A stretch of DNA of 64,000 nucleotides from positions 48,378,078 to 48,442,077 of the forward strand of contig NC_091014.1 in assembly GCF_041296385.1 (NCBI RefSeq). Direction: 5' to 3'. The stretch's first letter is position 1. Each line of letters begins with the position of its first letter. Both the position numbers and the translations under genes were made by a program. Below, in pieces: positions 1 to 10,700 of the stretch. The notes beneath the pieces are model-generated. The model ran no database searches. It was not told the DNA's origin and saw only the letters and a list, made by a program, of their open reading frames with translations. Source of the stretch: Aphelocoma coerulescens. Taxonomy: Eukaryota > Chordata > Aves > Passeriformes > Corvidae.

Positions 1-488
1 AACCTTGCTCCCACTTCTTCATTCTTATTGGAATTCACCACAGCCCAATGCCCGATTTCTGGCTCAAACTAGGGTTAGGGTTACGCCTAGGGTTAGGCTT
101 GAGAAAACCACAAAGCCAGGAGCTCCAGGGACACTCACCATGCGAAAGGCAGGCCAAGTTGAGCACGATACAGTTAAAACCTTGCTCCCTCTTCTTCTTT
201 CTGCTTGGAACTTGCCGCCGCCCAATGCCCCATTTCTGGCCCTAACTTCGGTTATGTTTATGGTTACACCTAGTGTTAGGATTTGAGAAATCCACAAAGC
301 CAGGAGCTCCAGGGATACTCAGCATGCGAAAGGCAGGCCAAGCTTATCGCAGCACAGCCAAAACCTTGCTCCCACTTCTTCATTCTTCTTGGAAGTCGCC
401 ACAACCCAATGCCTGATTTCTGGCTCAAACTAGGGTTAGGGTTAGGGTTAGGGTTATGCCTAGGGTAAGGTTTGAGAAAACCACAAAG

Positions 489-672
489 CCAGGAGCTCCA
501 GGGACACTCACCATGTGAAAGGCAGGCCAAGTTGAGCACGATACAGTTAAAAGCTTGCTCCCTCTTCTTCTTTCTGCTTGGAACTCGCCGCCGCCCAATG
601 CCCCATTTCTGGCTCCAACTAGGATTATGGTCGTGGTTACACCTAGTGTTAGGGTTTGAGAAATCCACAAAG
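489..672 (+). repeat. Type T monomer (representative, 184 bp)
   Basis: This is one example of the first monomer class. It is recognised by GTTGAGCACGATACAG after the GGCAGGCCAA block, then a CTTCTTCTTTCTGCTTGG stretch and CCGCCGCCCAATGCCCC. Its tail is a degenerate telomere tract: read in six-base register it runs GG(G/A)TTA, TGGTCG, TGGTTA, CACCTA, GTGTTA, GGGTTT. T monomers are 183 or 184 bp; the 183-bp form has lost one G in the first hexamer (CTAGGTTATGG). They are usually introduced by GGACACTCACC. This particular copy has the GTG form of the ATGCG block (CATGTGAAAGG), a CpG-to-TpG change seen in a subset of copies. Confidence 0.93.
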
Positions 673-861
673 CCAGGAGCTCCAGGGATACTCAGCATGC
701 GAAAGGCAGGCCAAGCTTATCGCAGCACAGCCAAAACCTTGCTCCCACTTCTTCATTCTTCTTGGAAGTCGCCACAACCCAATGCCTGATTTCTGGCTCA
801 ATCTAGGGTTAGGGTTAGGGTTAGGGTTACGCCTAGGGTTAGGCTTGAGAAACCCACAAAG
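673..861 (+). repeat. Type R monomer with four hexamers (R4, 189 bp)
   Basis: This is the commonest form of the second monomer class. The class marker is GCTTATCGCAGCACA, followed by a CTTCTTCATTCTTCTTGG stretch, then GTCGCCACAACCCAATGCC. The tail holds four perfect GGGTTA units, then CGCCTA, GGGTTA and GGCTTGAG, all in one six-base register. R4 monomers are 189 bp. They are usually introduced by GGATACTCAGC after a T monomer, or GGATACTCCCC after another R. The four G-runs separated by TTA match the minimal sequence known to fold as the telomeric G-quadruplex. Confidence 0.93.
806..829 (+). repeat. Representative (GGGTTA)4 telomere block
   Basis: Four perfect telomere hexamers lie between CTA and CGCCTA, inside an R4 monomer. 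Equivalent blocks recur in most R monomers across the window, and I found none longer than four units. The consensus half-site for TRF1 and TRF2 Myb domains, YTAGGGTTR, occurs several times per block, and again in CGCCTAGGGTTA just downstream. Binding by shelterin proteins and G-quadruplex folding are therefore plausible, but both are inferences from known telomere biology. Confidence 0.95.
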
Positions 862-2320
862 CCAGGAGCTCCAGGGATACTCCCCATGCGAAAGGCAGGC
901 CAAGCTGATCGCAGCACAGCCAAAACCTTGCTCCCACTTCTTCATTCTTATTGGAATTCACCACAGCCAATGCCCGATTTCTGGCTCAAACTAGGGTTAG
1001 GGTTACGCCTAGGGTTAGGCTTGAGAAAACCACAAAGTCAGGAGCTCCAGGGACACCCACCATGCGAAAGGCAGGCCAAGTTGAGCACGATACAGTTAAA
1101 ACCTTGCTCCCTCTTCTTCTTTCTGCTTGGAACTCGCTGCCGCCCAATGCCCCATTTCTGGCTCAAAATAGGGTTATGGTCGTGGTTACACCTAGTGTTA
1201 GGCTTTGAGAAATCCACAAAGCCAGGAGCTCCAGGGATACTCCCCATGCGAAAGGCAGGCCAAGCTTATCGCAGCACAAGCAAAACCTTGCTCCCTCTTC
1301 TTCATTCTTCTTGGAACTTGCCACAGCCCAATGCCCGATTTCTGGCTCAATCTAGGGTTAGGGTTACGCCTAGGGTTAGGCTTGAGAAAACCACAAAGCC
1401 AGGAGCTCCAGGGACACTCACCATGCAAAAGGCAGGCCAAGTTGAGCACGATACAGTTAAAACCGTGCTCCCTCTTCTTCTTTCTGCTTGGAACTCGCCG
1501 TCGCCCAATGCCCCATTTCTGGCTCAAACTAGGTTATGGTTATGGTTACACCGAGTGTTAGGGTTTGAGAAATCCACAAAGCCAGGAGCTCCAGGGATAC
1601 TCAGCATGCGAAAGGCAGGCCAAGCTTATCGCAGCACAGCCAAAACCTTGCTCCCTCTTCTTCATTCTTCTTGGAAGTCGCCACAACCCAATGCCTGATT
1701 TCTGGCTCAATCTAGGGTTAGGGTTAGGGTTAGGGTTACGCCTAGGGTTAGGCTTGAGAAACCCACAAAGCCAGGAGCTCCAGGGATACTCACCATGCGA
1801 AAGGCAGGCCAAGCTTATCGCAGCACAAGCAAAACCTTGCTCCCTCTTCTTCATTCTTCTTGGAACTTGCCACAGCCCAATGCCCGATTTCTGTCTCAAT
1901 CTAGGGTTAGGGTTACGCCTAGGGTTAGGCTTGAGAAAACCACAAAGCCAGGAGCTCCAGGGACACTCACCATGCGAAAGGCAGGCCAAGTTGAGCACGA
2001 TACAGTTAAAACCTTGCTCCCTCTTCTTCTTTCTGCTTGGAACTCGCTGCCGCCCAATGCCACATTTCTGGCTCAAAATAGGGTTATGGTCGTGGTTACA
2101 CCTAGTGTTAGGGTTTGAGAAATCCACAAAGCCAGGAGCTCCAGGGATACTCAGCATGCGAAAGGCAGGCCAAGCTTATCGCAGCACAAGCAAAACCTTG
2201 CTCCCTCTTCTTCATTCTTCTTGGAACTTGCCACAGCCCAATGCCCGATTTCTGTCTCAATCTAGGGTTAGGGTTAGGGTTAGGGTTACGCCTAGGGTTA
2301 GGCTTGAGAAAACCACAAAG

Positions 2321-2497
2321 CCAGGAGCTCCAGGGATACTCCCCATGCGAAAGGCAGGCCAAGCTTATCGCAGCACAGCCAAAACCTTGCTCCCACTTCT
2401 TCATTCTTATTGGAATTCACCACAGCCCAATGCCCGATTTCTGGCTCAAACTAGGGTTAGGGTTACGCCTAGGGTTAGGCTTGAGAAAACCACAAAG
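2321..2497 (+). repeat. Type R monomer with two hexamers (R2, 177 bp)
   Basis: This R monomer has the same body as R4 but only two GGGTTA units before CGCCTA GGGTTA GG. The length is 177 bp, exactly 12 bp (two hexamers) shorter than R4. In this copy the middle reads TTCTTATTGGAATTCACC, which creates an EcoRI-type site and marks the R2 subclass in many parts of the array. R2 is normally the second R in a TRR word, so hexamer number correlates with position in the higher-order repeat. Confidence 0.92.
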
Positions 2498-4670
2498 CCA
2501 GGAGCTCCAGGGACACTCACCATGCGAAAGGCAGGCCAAGTTGAGCACGATACAGTTAAAACCTTGCTCCCTCTTCTTCTTTCTGCTTGGAACTTGCCGC
2601 CGCCCAATGCCCCATTTCTGGCCCTAACTTCGGTTATGTTTATGGTTACACCTAGTGTTAGGATTTGAGAAATCCACAAAGCCAGGAGCTCCAGGGATAC
2701 TCAGCATGCGAAAGGCAGGCCAAGCTTATCGCAGCACAGCCAAAACCTTGCTCCCACTTCTTCATTCTTCTTGGAAGTCGCCACAACCCAATGCCTGATT
2801 TCTGGCTCAAACTAGGGTTAGGGTTAGGGTTAGGGTTATGCCTAGGGTAAGGTTTGAGAAAACCACAAAGCCAGGAGCTCCAGGGACACTCACCATGTGA
2901 AAGGCAGGCCAAGTTGAGCACGATACAGTTAAAACCTTGCTCCCTCTTCTTCTTTCTGCTTGGAACTCGCCGCCGCCCAATGCCCCATTTCTGGCTCCAA
3001 CTAGGATTATGGTCGTGGTTACACCTAGTGTTAGGGTTTGAGAAATCCACAAAGCCAGGAGCTCCAGGGATACTCAGCATGCGAAAGGCAGGCCAAGCTT
3101 ATCGCAGCACAGCCAAAACCTTGCTCCCACTTCTTCATTCTTCTTGGAAGTCGCCACAAACCAATGCCTGATTTCTGGCTCAATCTAGGGTTAGGGTTAG
3201 GGTTAGGGTTACGCCTAGGGTTAGGCTTGAGAAACCCACAAAGCCAGGAGCTCCAGGGATACTCCCCATGCGAAAGGCAGGCCAAGCTGATCGCAGCACA
3301 GCCAAAACCTTGCTCCCACTTCTTCATTCTTATTGGAATTCACCACAGCCCAATGCCCGATTTCTGGCTCAAACTAGGGTTAGGGTTACGCCTAGGGTTA
3401 GGCTTGAGAAAACCACAAAGTCAGGAGCTCCAGGGACACCCACCATGCGAAAGGCAGGCCAAGTTGAGCACGATACAGTTAAAACCTTGCTCCCTCTTCT
3501 TCTTTCTGCTTGGAACTCGCTGCCGCCCAATGCCCCATTTCTGGCTCAAAATAGGGTTATGGTCGTGGTTACACCTAGTGTTAGGCTTTGAGAAATCCAC
3601 AAAGCCAGGAGCTCCAGGGATACTCCCCATGCGAAAGGCAGGCCAAGCTTATCGCAGCACAAGCAAAACCTTGCTCCCTCTTCTTCATTCTTCTTGGAAC
3701 TTGCCACAGCCCAATGTCCGATTTCTGGCTCAATCTAGGGTTAGGGTTACGCCTAGGGTTAGGCTTGAGAAAACCACAAAGCCAGGAGCTCCAGGGACAC
3801 TCACCATGCGAAAGGCAGGCCAAGTTGAGCACGATACAGTTAAAACCGTGCTCCCTCTTCTTCTTTCTGCTTGGAACTCGCCGTCGCCCAATGCCCCATT
3901 TCTGGCTCAAACTAGGTTATGGTTATGGTTACACCGAGTGTTAGGGTTTGAGAAATCCACAAAGCCAGGAGCTCCAGGGATACTCAGCATGCGAAAGGCA
4001 GGCCAAGCTTATCGCAGCACAGCCAAAACCTTGCTCCCTCTTCTTCATTCTTCTTGAAGTCGCCACAACCCAATGCCTGATTTCTGGCTCAATCTAGGGT
4101 TAGGGTTAGGGTTAGGGTTACGCCTAGGGTTAGGCTTGAGAAACCCACAAAGCCAGGAGCTCCAGGGATACTCACCATGCGAAAGGCAGGCCAAGCTTAT
4201 CGCAGCACAAGCAAAACCTTGCTCCCTCTTCTTCATTCTTCTTGGAACTTGCCACAGCCCAATGCCCGATTTCTGTCTCAATCTAGGGTTAGGGTTACGC
4301 CTAGGGTTAGGCTTGAGAAAACCACAAAGCCAGGAGCTCCAGGGACACTCACCATGCGAAAGGCAGGCCAAGTTGAGCACGATACAGTTAAAACCTTGCT
4401 CCCTCTTCTTCTTTCTGCTTGGAACTCGCTGCCGCCCAATGCCACATTTCTGGCTCAAAATAGGGTTATGGTCGTGGTTACACCTAGTGTTAGGGTTTGA
4501 GAAATCCACAAAGCCAGGAGCTCCAGGGATACTCAGCATGCGAAAGGCAGGCCAAGCTTATCGCAGCACAAGCAAAACCTTGCTCCCTCTTCTTCATTCT
4601 TCTTGGAACTTGCCACAGCCCAATGCCCGATTTCTGTCTCAATCTAGGGTTAGGGTTAGGGTTAGGGTTA
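2383..4670 (+). repeat. 13-monomer higher-order repeat, copy 2, truncated
   Basis: This is the second copy of the 2382-bp unit, offset 2382 bp from copy 1 (2383 between the two indels). A one-base deletion near 4055 (TTCTTGAAGTCG) restores the offset. The match ends inside a (GGGTTA)4 block at about 4670: copy 1 continues with CGCCTAGGGTTAGGC, whereas here the sequence switches to TGCCTAGGGTAAGGT, the flank seen near 2838. The unit is therefore broken about 94 bp short of its end, at a telomere-hexamer tract. Confidence 0.85.
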
Positions 4671-6692
4671 TGCCTAGGGTAAGGTTTGAGAAAACCACAA
4701 AGCCAGGAGCTCCAGGGACACTCACCATGTGAAAGGCAGGCCAAGTTGAGCACGATACAGTTAAAACCTTGCTCCCTCTTCTTCTTTCTGCTTGGAACTC
4801 GCCGCCGCCCAATGCCCCATTTCTGGCTCCAACTAGGATTATGGTCGTGGTTACACCTAGTGTTAGGGTTTGAGAAATCCACAAAGCCAGGAGCTCCAGG
4901 GATACTCCCCATGCGAAAGGCAGGCCAAGCTTATCGCAGCACAGCCAAAACCTTGCTCCCTCTTCTTCTTTCTGCTTGGAACTTGCCACAGCCCAATGCC
5001 CGATTTCTGGCTCAAACTAGGGTTAGGGTTAGGGTTACGCCTAGGGTTAGGCTTGAGAAAACCACAAAGCCAGGAGCTCCAGGGACACTCACCATGCAAA
5101 AGGCAGGCCACGTTGAGCACGATACAGCCAAAACCTTGCTCCCTCTTCTTCATTCTTCTTGGAAGTCGCCACAACCCAATGCCTGATTTCTGGCTCAATC
5201 TAGGGTTAGGGTTAGGGTTAGGGTTACGCCTAGGGTTAGGCTTGAGAAAACCACAAAGCCAGGAGCTCCAGGGATACTCCCCATGCGAAAGGCAGGCCAA
5301 GCTTATCGCAGCACAGCCAAAACCTTGCTCCCACTTCTTCATTCTTATTGGAATTCACCACAGCCCAATGCCCGATTTCTGGCTCAAACTAGGGTTAGGG
5401 TTACGCCTAGGGTTAGGCTTGAGAAAACCACAAAGCCAGGAGCTCCAGGGACACTCACCATGCGAAAGGCAGGCCAAGTTGAGCACGATACAGTTAAAAC
5501 CTTGCTCCCTCTTCTTCTTTCTGCTTGGAACTTGCCGCCGCCCAATGCCCCATTTCTGGCCCTAACTTCGGTTATGTTTATGGTTACACCTAGTGTTAGG
5601 ATTTGAGAAATCCACAAAGCCAGGAGCTCCAGGGATACTCCCCATGCGAAAGGCAGGCCAAGCTTATCGCAGCACAGCCAAAACCTTGCTCCCACTTCTT
5701 CATTCTTCTTGGAAGTCGCCACAACCCAATGCCTGATTTCTGGCTCAAACTAGGGTTAGGGTTAGGGTTAGGGTTATGCCTAGGGTAAGGTTTGAGAAAA
5801 CCACAAAGCCAGGAGCTCCAGGGACACTCACCATGTGAAAGGCAGGCCAAGTTGAGCACGATACAGTTAAAAGCTTGCTCCCTCTTCTTCTTTCTGCTTG
5901 GAACTCGCCGCCGCCCAATGCCCCATTTCTGGCTCAAAATAGGGTTATGGTCGTGGTTACACCTAGTGTTAGGGTTTGAGAAATCCACAAAGCCAGGAGC
6001 TCCAGGGATACTCAGCATGCGAAAGGCAGGCCAAGCTTATCGCAGCACAGCCAAAACCTTGCTCCCTCTTCTTCATTCTTCTTGGAAGTCGCCACAACCC
6101 AATGCCTGATTTCTGGCTCAATCTAGAGTTAGGGTTAGGATTAGGGTTACGCCTAGGGTAAGGCTTGAGAAAACCACAAAGCCAGGAGCTCCAGGGATAC
6201 TCCCCATGCGAAAGGCAGGCCAAGCTTATCGCAGCACAGCCAAAACCTTGCTCCCACTTCTTCATTCTTATTGGAATTCACCACAGCCCAATGCCTGATT
6301 TCTGGCTCAAACTAGGCTTAGGGTTACGCCTAGGGTTAGGCTTGAGAAAACCACAAAGCCAGGAGCTCCAGGGACACTCCCCATGCAAAAGGCAGGCCAA
6401 GCTTATCGCAGCACAGCCAAAACCTTGCTCCCTCTTCTTCATTCTTCTTGGAAGTCGCCACAACCCAATGCCTGATTTCTGGCTCAAACTAGGGTTAGGG
6501 TTACGGTTAGGGTTACGCCTAGGGTTAGGCTTGAGAAAACCACAAAGCCAGGAGCTCCAGGGACACTCACCATGCGAAAGGCAGGCCAAGTTGAGCACGA
6601 TACAGTTAAAACCTTGCTCCCTCTTCTTCTTTCTGCTTGGAACGCACCGCCGCCCAATGCCCCATTTCTGGCTCAAACTAGGTTATGGTTAT
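4671..6692 (+). repeat. Mosaic satellite segment between HOR domains
   Basis: About eleven monomers here follow neither the 2382-bp nor the 4433-bp pattern end to end. Roughly 4671-4890 resembles 2839-3058 (offset 1832) and about 5290-5935 resembles the start of the 2382-bp unit (offset 2938 from copy 2). The stretch includes the rare R3 monomer at 4887, an RRR run near 6000-6540, and hexamer variants such as CTAGAGTTAGGG and GGATTAGGG near 6123-6145, GGCTTAGGG near 6313, and TTACGGTTAGGG near 6500. It looks like a patchwork left by several crossovers. Confidence 0.75.
4887..5069 (+). repeat. Type R-like monomer with three hexamers (R3, 183 bp)
   Basis: This rare R form has three GGGTTA units before CGCCTA and measures 183 bp, between R2 (177) and R4 (189). 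It also carries a T-like middle (CTTCTTCTTTCTGCTTGG) between an R-type 5' part and an R-type tail, so it is a chimera of the two classes. The three observed R lengths differ only by whole hexamers, which points to slippage or exchange confined to the hexamer tract. Confidence 0.85.
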
Positions 6693-7794
6693 GGTTACAC
6701 CTAGTGTTAGGATTTGAGAAATCCACAAAGCCAGGAGCTCCAGGGATACTCCCCATGCGAAAGGCAGGCCAAGCTGATCGCAGCACAGCCAAAACCTTGC
6801 TCCCACTTCTTCATTCTTATTGGAATTCACCACAGCCCAATGCCCGATTTCTGGCTCAAACTAGGGTTAGGGTTACGCCTAGGGTTAGGCTTGAGAAAAC
6901 CACAAAGCCAGGAGCTCCAGGGACACTCACCATGCGAAAGGCAGGCCAAGTTGAGCACGATACAGTTAAAACCTTGCTCCCTCTTCTTCTTTCTGCTTGG
7001 AACTTGCCGCCGCCCAATGCCCCATTTCTGGCCCTAACTTCGGTTATGTTTATGGTTACACCTAGTGTTAGGATTTGAGAAATCCACAAAGCCAGGAGCT
7101 CCAGGGATACTCAGCATGCGAAAGGCAGGCCAAGCTTATCGCAGCACAGCCAAAACCTTGCTCCCACTTCTTCATTCTTCTTGGAAGTCGCCACAACCCA
7201 ATGCCTGATTTCTGGCTCAAACTAGGGTTAGGGTTAGGGTTAGGGTTATGCCTAGGGTTAGGCTTGAGAAAACCACAAAGCCAGGAGCTCCAGGGACACT
7301 CACCATGCGAAAGGCAGGCCAAGTTGAGCACGATACAGTTAAAACCTTGCTCCCTATTCTTCTTTCTGCTTGGAACTCGCCGTCGCCCAATGCCCCATTT
7401 CTGGCTCAAACTAGGTTATGGTTATGGTTACACCTAGTGTTAGGATTTGAGAAATCCACAAAGCCAGGAGCTCCAGGGATACTCAGCATGCGAAAGGCAG
7501 GCCAAGCTTATCGCAGCACAGCCAAAACCTTGCTCCCACTTCTTCATTCTTCTTGGAAGTCGCCACAACCCAATGCCTGATTTCTGGCTCAATCTAGGGT
7601 TAGGGTTAGGGTTAGGGTTACGCCTAGGGTTAGGCTTGAGAAAACCACAAAGCCAGGAGCTCCAGGGATACTCCCCATGCGAAAGGCAGGCCAAGCTTAT
7701 CGCAGCACAGCCAAAACCTTGCTCCCACTTCTTCATTCTTATTGGAATTCACCACAGCCCAATGCCCGATTTCTGGCTCAAACTAGGGTTAGGG

Positions 7795-10700
7795 TTACGC
7801 CTAGGGTTAGGCTTGAGAAAACCACAAAGCCAGGAGCTCCAGGGACACTCACCATGCGAAAGGCAGGCCAAGTTGAGCACGATACAGTTAAAACCTTGCT
7901 CCCTCTTCTTCTTTCTGCTTGGAACTCGCCGCCGCCCAATGCCCCATTTCTGGCTCAAACTAGGTTATGGTTATGGTTACACCTAGTGTTAGGGTTTGAG
8001 AAATCCATAAAACCAGGAGCTCCAGGGATACTCAGCATGCGAAAGGCAGGCCAAGCTTATCGCAGCACAGCCAAAACCTTGCTCCCACTACTTCATTCTT
8101 CTTGGAAGTCGCCACAACCCAATGCCTGATTTCTGGCTCAATCTAGGGTTAGGGTTAGGGTTAGGGTTATGCCTAGGGTTAGGCTTGAGAAAACCACAAA
8201 GCCAGGAGCTCCAGGGATACTCCCCATGCGAAAGGCAGGCCAAGCTTATCGCAGCACAGCCAAAACCTTGCTCTCACTTCTTCATTCTTCTTGGGATTCA
8301 CCACAGCCCAATGCCCGATTTCTGGCTCAAACTAGGGTTAGGGTTACGCCTAGGGTTAGGCTTGAGAAAACCACAAAGCCAGGAGCTCCAGGGACACTCA
8401 CCATGTGAAAGGCAGGCCAAGTTGAGCACGATACAGTTAAAACCTTGCTCCCTCTTCCTCTTTCTGCTTGGAACTCACCGCCACCCAATGCCCCATTTCT
8501 GGCCCAAACTTCGGTTATGTTTATGGTTACACCTAGTGTTAGGATTTGAGAAATCCACAAAGCCAGGAGCTCCAGGGATACTCAGCATGCGAAAGGCAGG
8601 CCAAGCTTATCGCAGCACAGCCAAAACCTTGCTCCCTCTTCTTCATTCTTCTTGGAAGTCGCCACAACCCAATGCCTGATTTCTGGCTCAAACTAGGGTT
8701 AGGGTTAGGGTTAGGGTTACGCCTAGGTTAAGGTTTGAGAAAACCACAAAGCCAGGAGCTCCAGGGACACTCACCATGTGAAAGGCAGGCCAAGTTGAGC
8801 ACGATACAGTTAAAACCTTGCTCCCTCTTCTTCTTTCTGCTTGGAACTCGCCGCCGCCCAATGCCCCATTTCTGGCTCCAACTAGGGTTATGGTCGTGGT
8901 TACACCTAGTGTTAGGGTTTGAGAAATCCACAAAGCCAGGAGCTCCAGGGATACCCAGCATGTGAAAGGCAGGCCAAGCTTATCGCAGCACAAGCAAAAC
9001 CTTGCTCCTTCTTCTTCTTTCTGCTTGGAACTTGCCACAGCCCAATGCCCGATTTCTGGCTCAAACTAGGGTTAGGGTTAGGGTTAGGGTTACGCCTAGG
9101 GTTAGGCTTGAGAAAACCACAAAGCCAGGAGCTCCAGGGACGCTCACCATGCGAAAGGCAGGCCAAGTTGAGCACGATACAGTTAAAACCTTGCTCCCTC
9201 TTCTTCTTTCTGCTTGGAACTCACCGCCGCCCAATGCCCCATTTCTGGCTCAAACTAGGTTATGGTTATGGTTACACCTAGTGTTAGGGTTTGAGAAATC
9301 CACAAAACCAGGAGCTCCAGGGATACTCAGAATGCGAAAGGCAGGCCAAGCTTATCGCAGCACAGCCAAAACCTTGCTCCCACTTCTTCATTCTTCTTGG
9401 AAGTCGCCACAACCCAATGCCTGATTTCTGGCTCAAACTAGGGTTAGGGTTAGGGTTAGGGTTACGCCTAGGGTTAGGCTTGAGAAAACCACAAAGCCAG
9501 GAGCTCCAGGGATACTCCCCATGCGAAAGGCAGGCCAAGCTTATCGCAGCACAGCCAAAACCTTGCTCCCACTTCTTCATTCTTCTTGGAATTCACCACA
9601 GCCCAATGCCCGATTTCTGGCTCAAACTAGGGTTAGGGTTACGCCTAGGGTTAGGCTTGAGAAAACCACAAAGCCAGGAGCTCCAGGGACACTCGCCACG
9701 CGAAAGGCAGGCCAAGTGGAGCACGATACAGTTAAAACCTTGCTCCCTCTTCTTCTTTCTGCTTGGAACTCGCCGCCGCCCAATGCCCCATTTCTGGCTC
9801 AAACTAGGTTATGGTTATGGTTACACCTAGTGTTAGGGTTTGAGAAATCCATAAAACCAGGAGCTCCAGGGATACTCAGCATGCGAAAGGCAGGCCAAGC
9901 TTATCGCAGCACAGCCAAAACCTTGCTCCCTCTTCTTCATTCTTCTTGGAAGTCGCCACAACCCAATGCCTGATTTCTGGCTCAAACTAGGGTTAGGGTT
10001 AGGGTTAGGGTTACGCCTAGGGTTAGGCTTGAGAAAACCACAAAGCCAGGAGCTCCAGGGACACTCACCATGCGAAAGGCAGGCCAAGTTGAGCACGATA
10101 CAGTTAAAACCTTGCTCCCTCTTCTTCATTCTGCTTGGAACTCGCCGCCGCCCAATGCCCCATTTCTGGCTCAAACTAGGTTATGGTTATGGTTACACCT
10201 AGTGTTAGAGTTTGAGAAATCCACAAACCCAGGAGCTCCAGGGATACTCAGCATGCGAAAGGCAGGCCAAGCTTATCGCAGCACAGCCAAAACCTTGCTC
10301 CCACTTCTTCATTCTTCTTGGAAGTCGCCACAACCCAATGCCTGATTTCTGGCTCAATCTAGGGTTAGGGTTAGGGTTAGGGTTACGCCTAGGGTTAGGC
10401 TTGAGAAAACCACAAAGCCAGGAGCTCCAGGGATACTCCCCATGCGAAAGGCAGGCCAAGCTTATCGCAGCACAGCCAAAACCTTGCTCTCACTTCTTCA
10501 TTCTTCTTGGGATTCACCACAGCCCAATGCCCGATTTCTGGCTCAAACTAGGGTTAGGGTTACGCCTAGGGTTAGGCTTGAGAAAACCACAAAGCCAGGA
10601 GCTCCAGGGACACTCACCATGTGAAAGGCAGGCCAAGTTGAGCACGATACAGTTAAAACCTTGCTCCCTCTTCCTCTTTCTGCTTGGAACTCACCGCCAC

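Larger units (their letters stand above)
1..2382 (+). repeat. 13-monomer higher-order repeat, copy 1 (2382 bp)
   Basis: Position 1 aligns with 2383, and the two stretches match base for base over long runs. Starting from the monomer box at 116, the 13 monomers read T R T R R T R T R R T R R (5 T, 8 R), with spacings 184, 189, 184, 189, 176, 184, 177, 183, 189, 177, 184, 189, 177. This copy differs from copy 2 by a few bases, for example one missing C near 967 (hence the 176-bp monomer) and AAAAGCTTGC versus AAAACCTTGC near 550. The true left boundary lies outside the window. Confidence 0.9.

Noticed and set aside
433..456. True terminal telomere
   Set aside because: Perfect GGGTTA runs never exceed four units and are always embedded in monomers, so the window does not include the chromosome end itself.
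440..480. Cryptic splice sites (GGGTAAGG donor-like in tails, pyrimidine tract plus CCACAG acceptor-like in bodies)
   Set aside because: The matches are expected by chance in a pyrimidine-rich repeat, occur hundreds of times, and no exon-like sequence accompanies them.
1038..1247. tRNA, rRNA or small structured RNA within the monomer
   Set aside because: I found no A/B box pair, cloverleaf or rRNA-like segment in the monomer consensus. The only clear inverted repeat is the short GGAGCTCC palindrome.
1565..2668. Open reading frames of up to 367 codons, many over 200 codons
   Set aside because: They occur in several frames on both strands at the same place, repeat with the monomer, have no consistent start or end, and exist because R monomers are multiples of three and hexamers lack stops in two frames. 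No domain is recognisable. None is annotated as a gene.
8495..8530. CENP-B box in the AACTTCGGTTATGTTTATGG tail variant
   Set aside because: The TTCG start fits, but the required A and CGGG at the following fixed positions are absent. A centromeric role is not supported by this motif.
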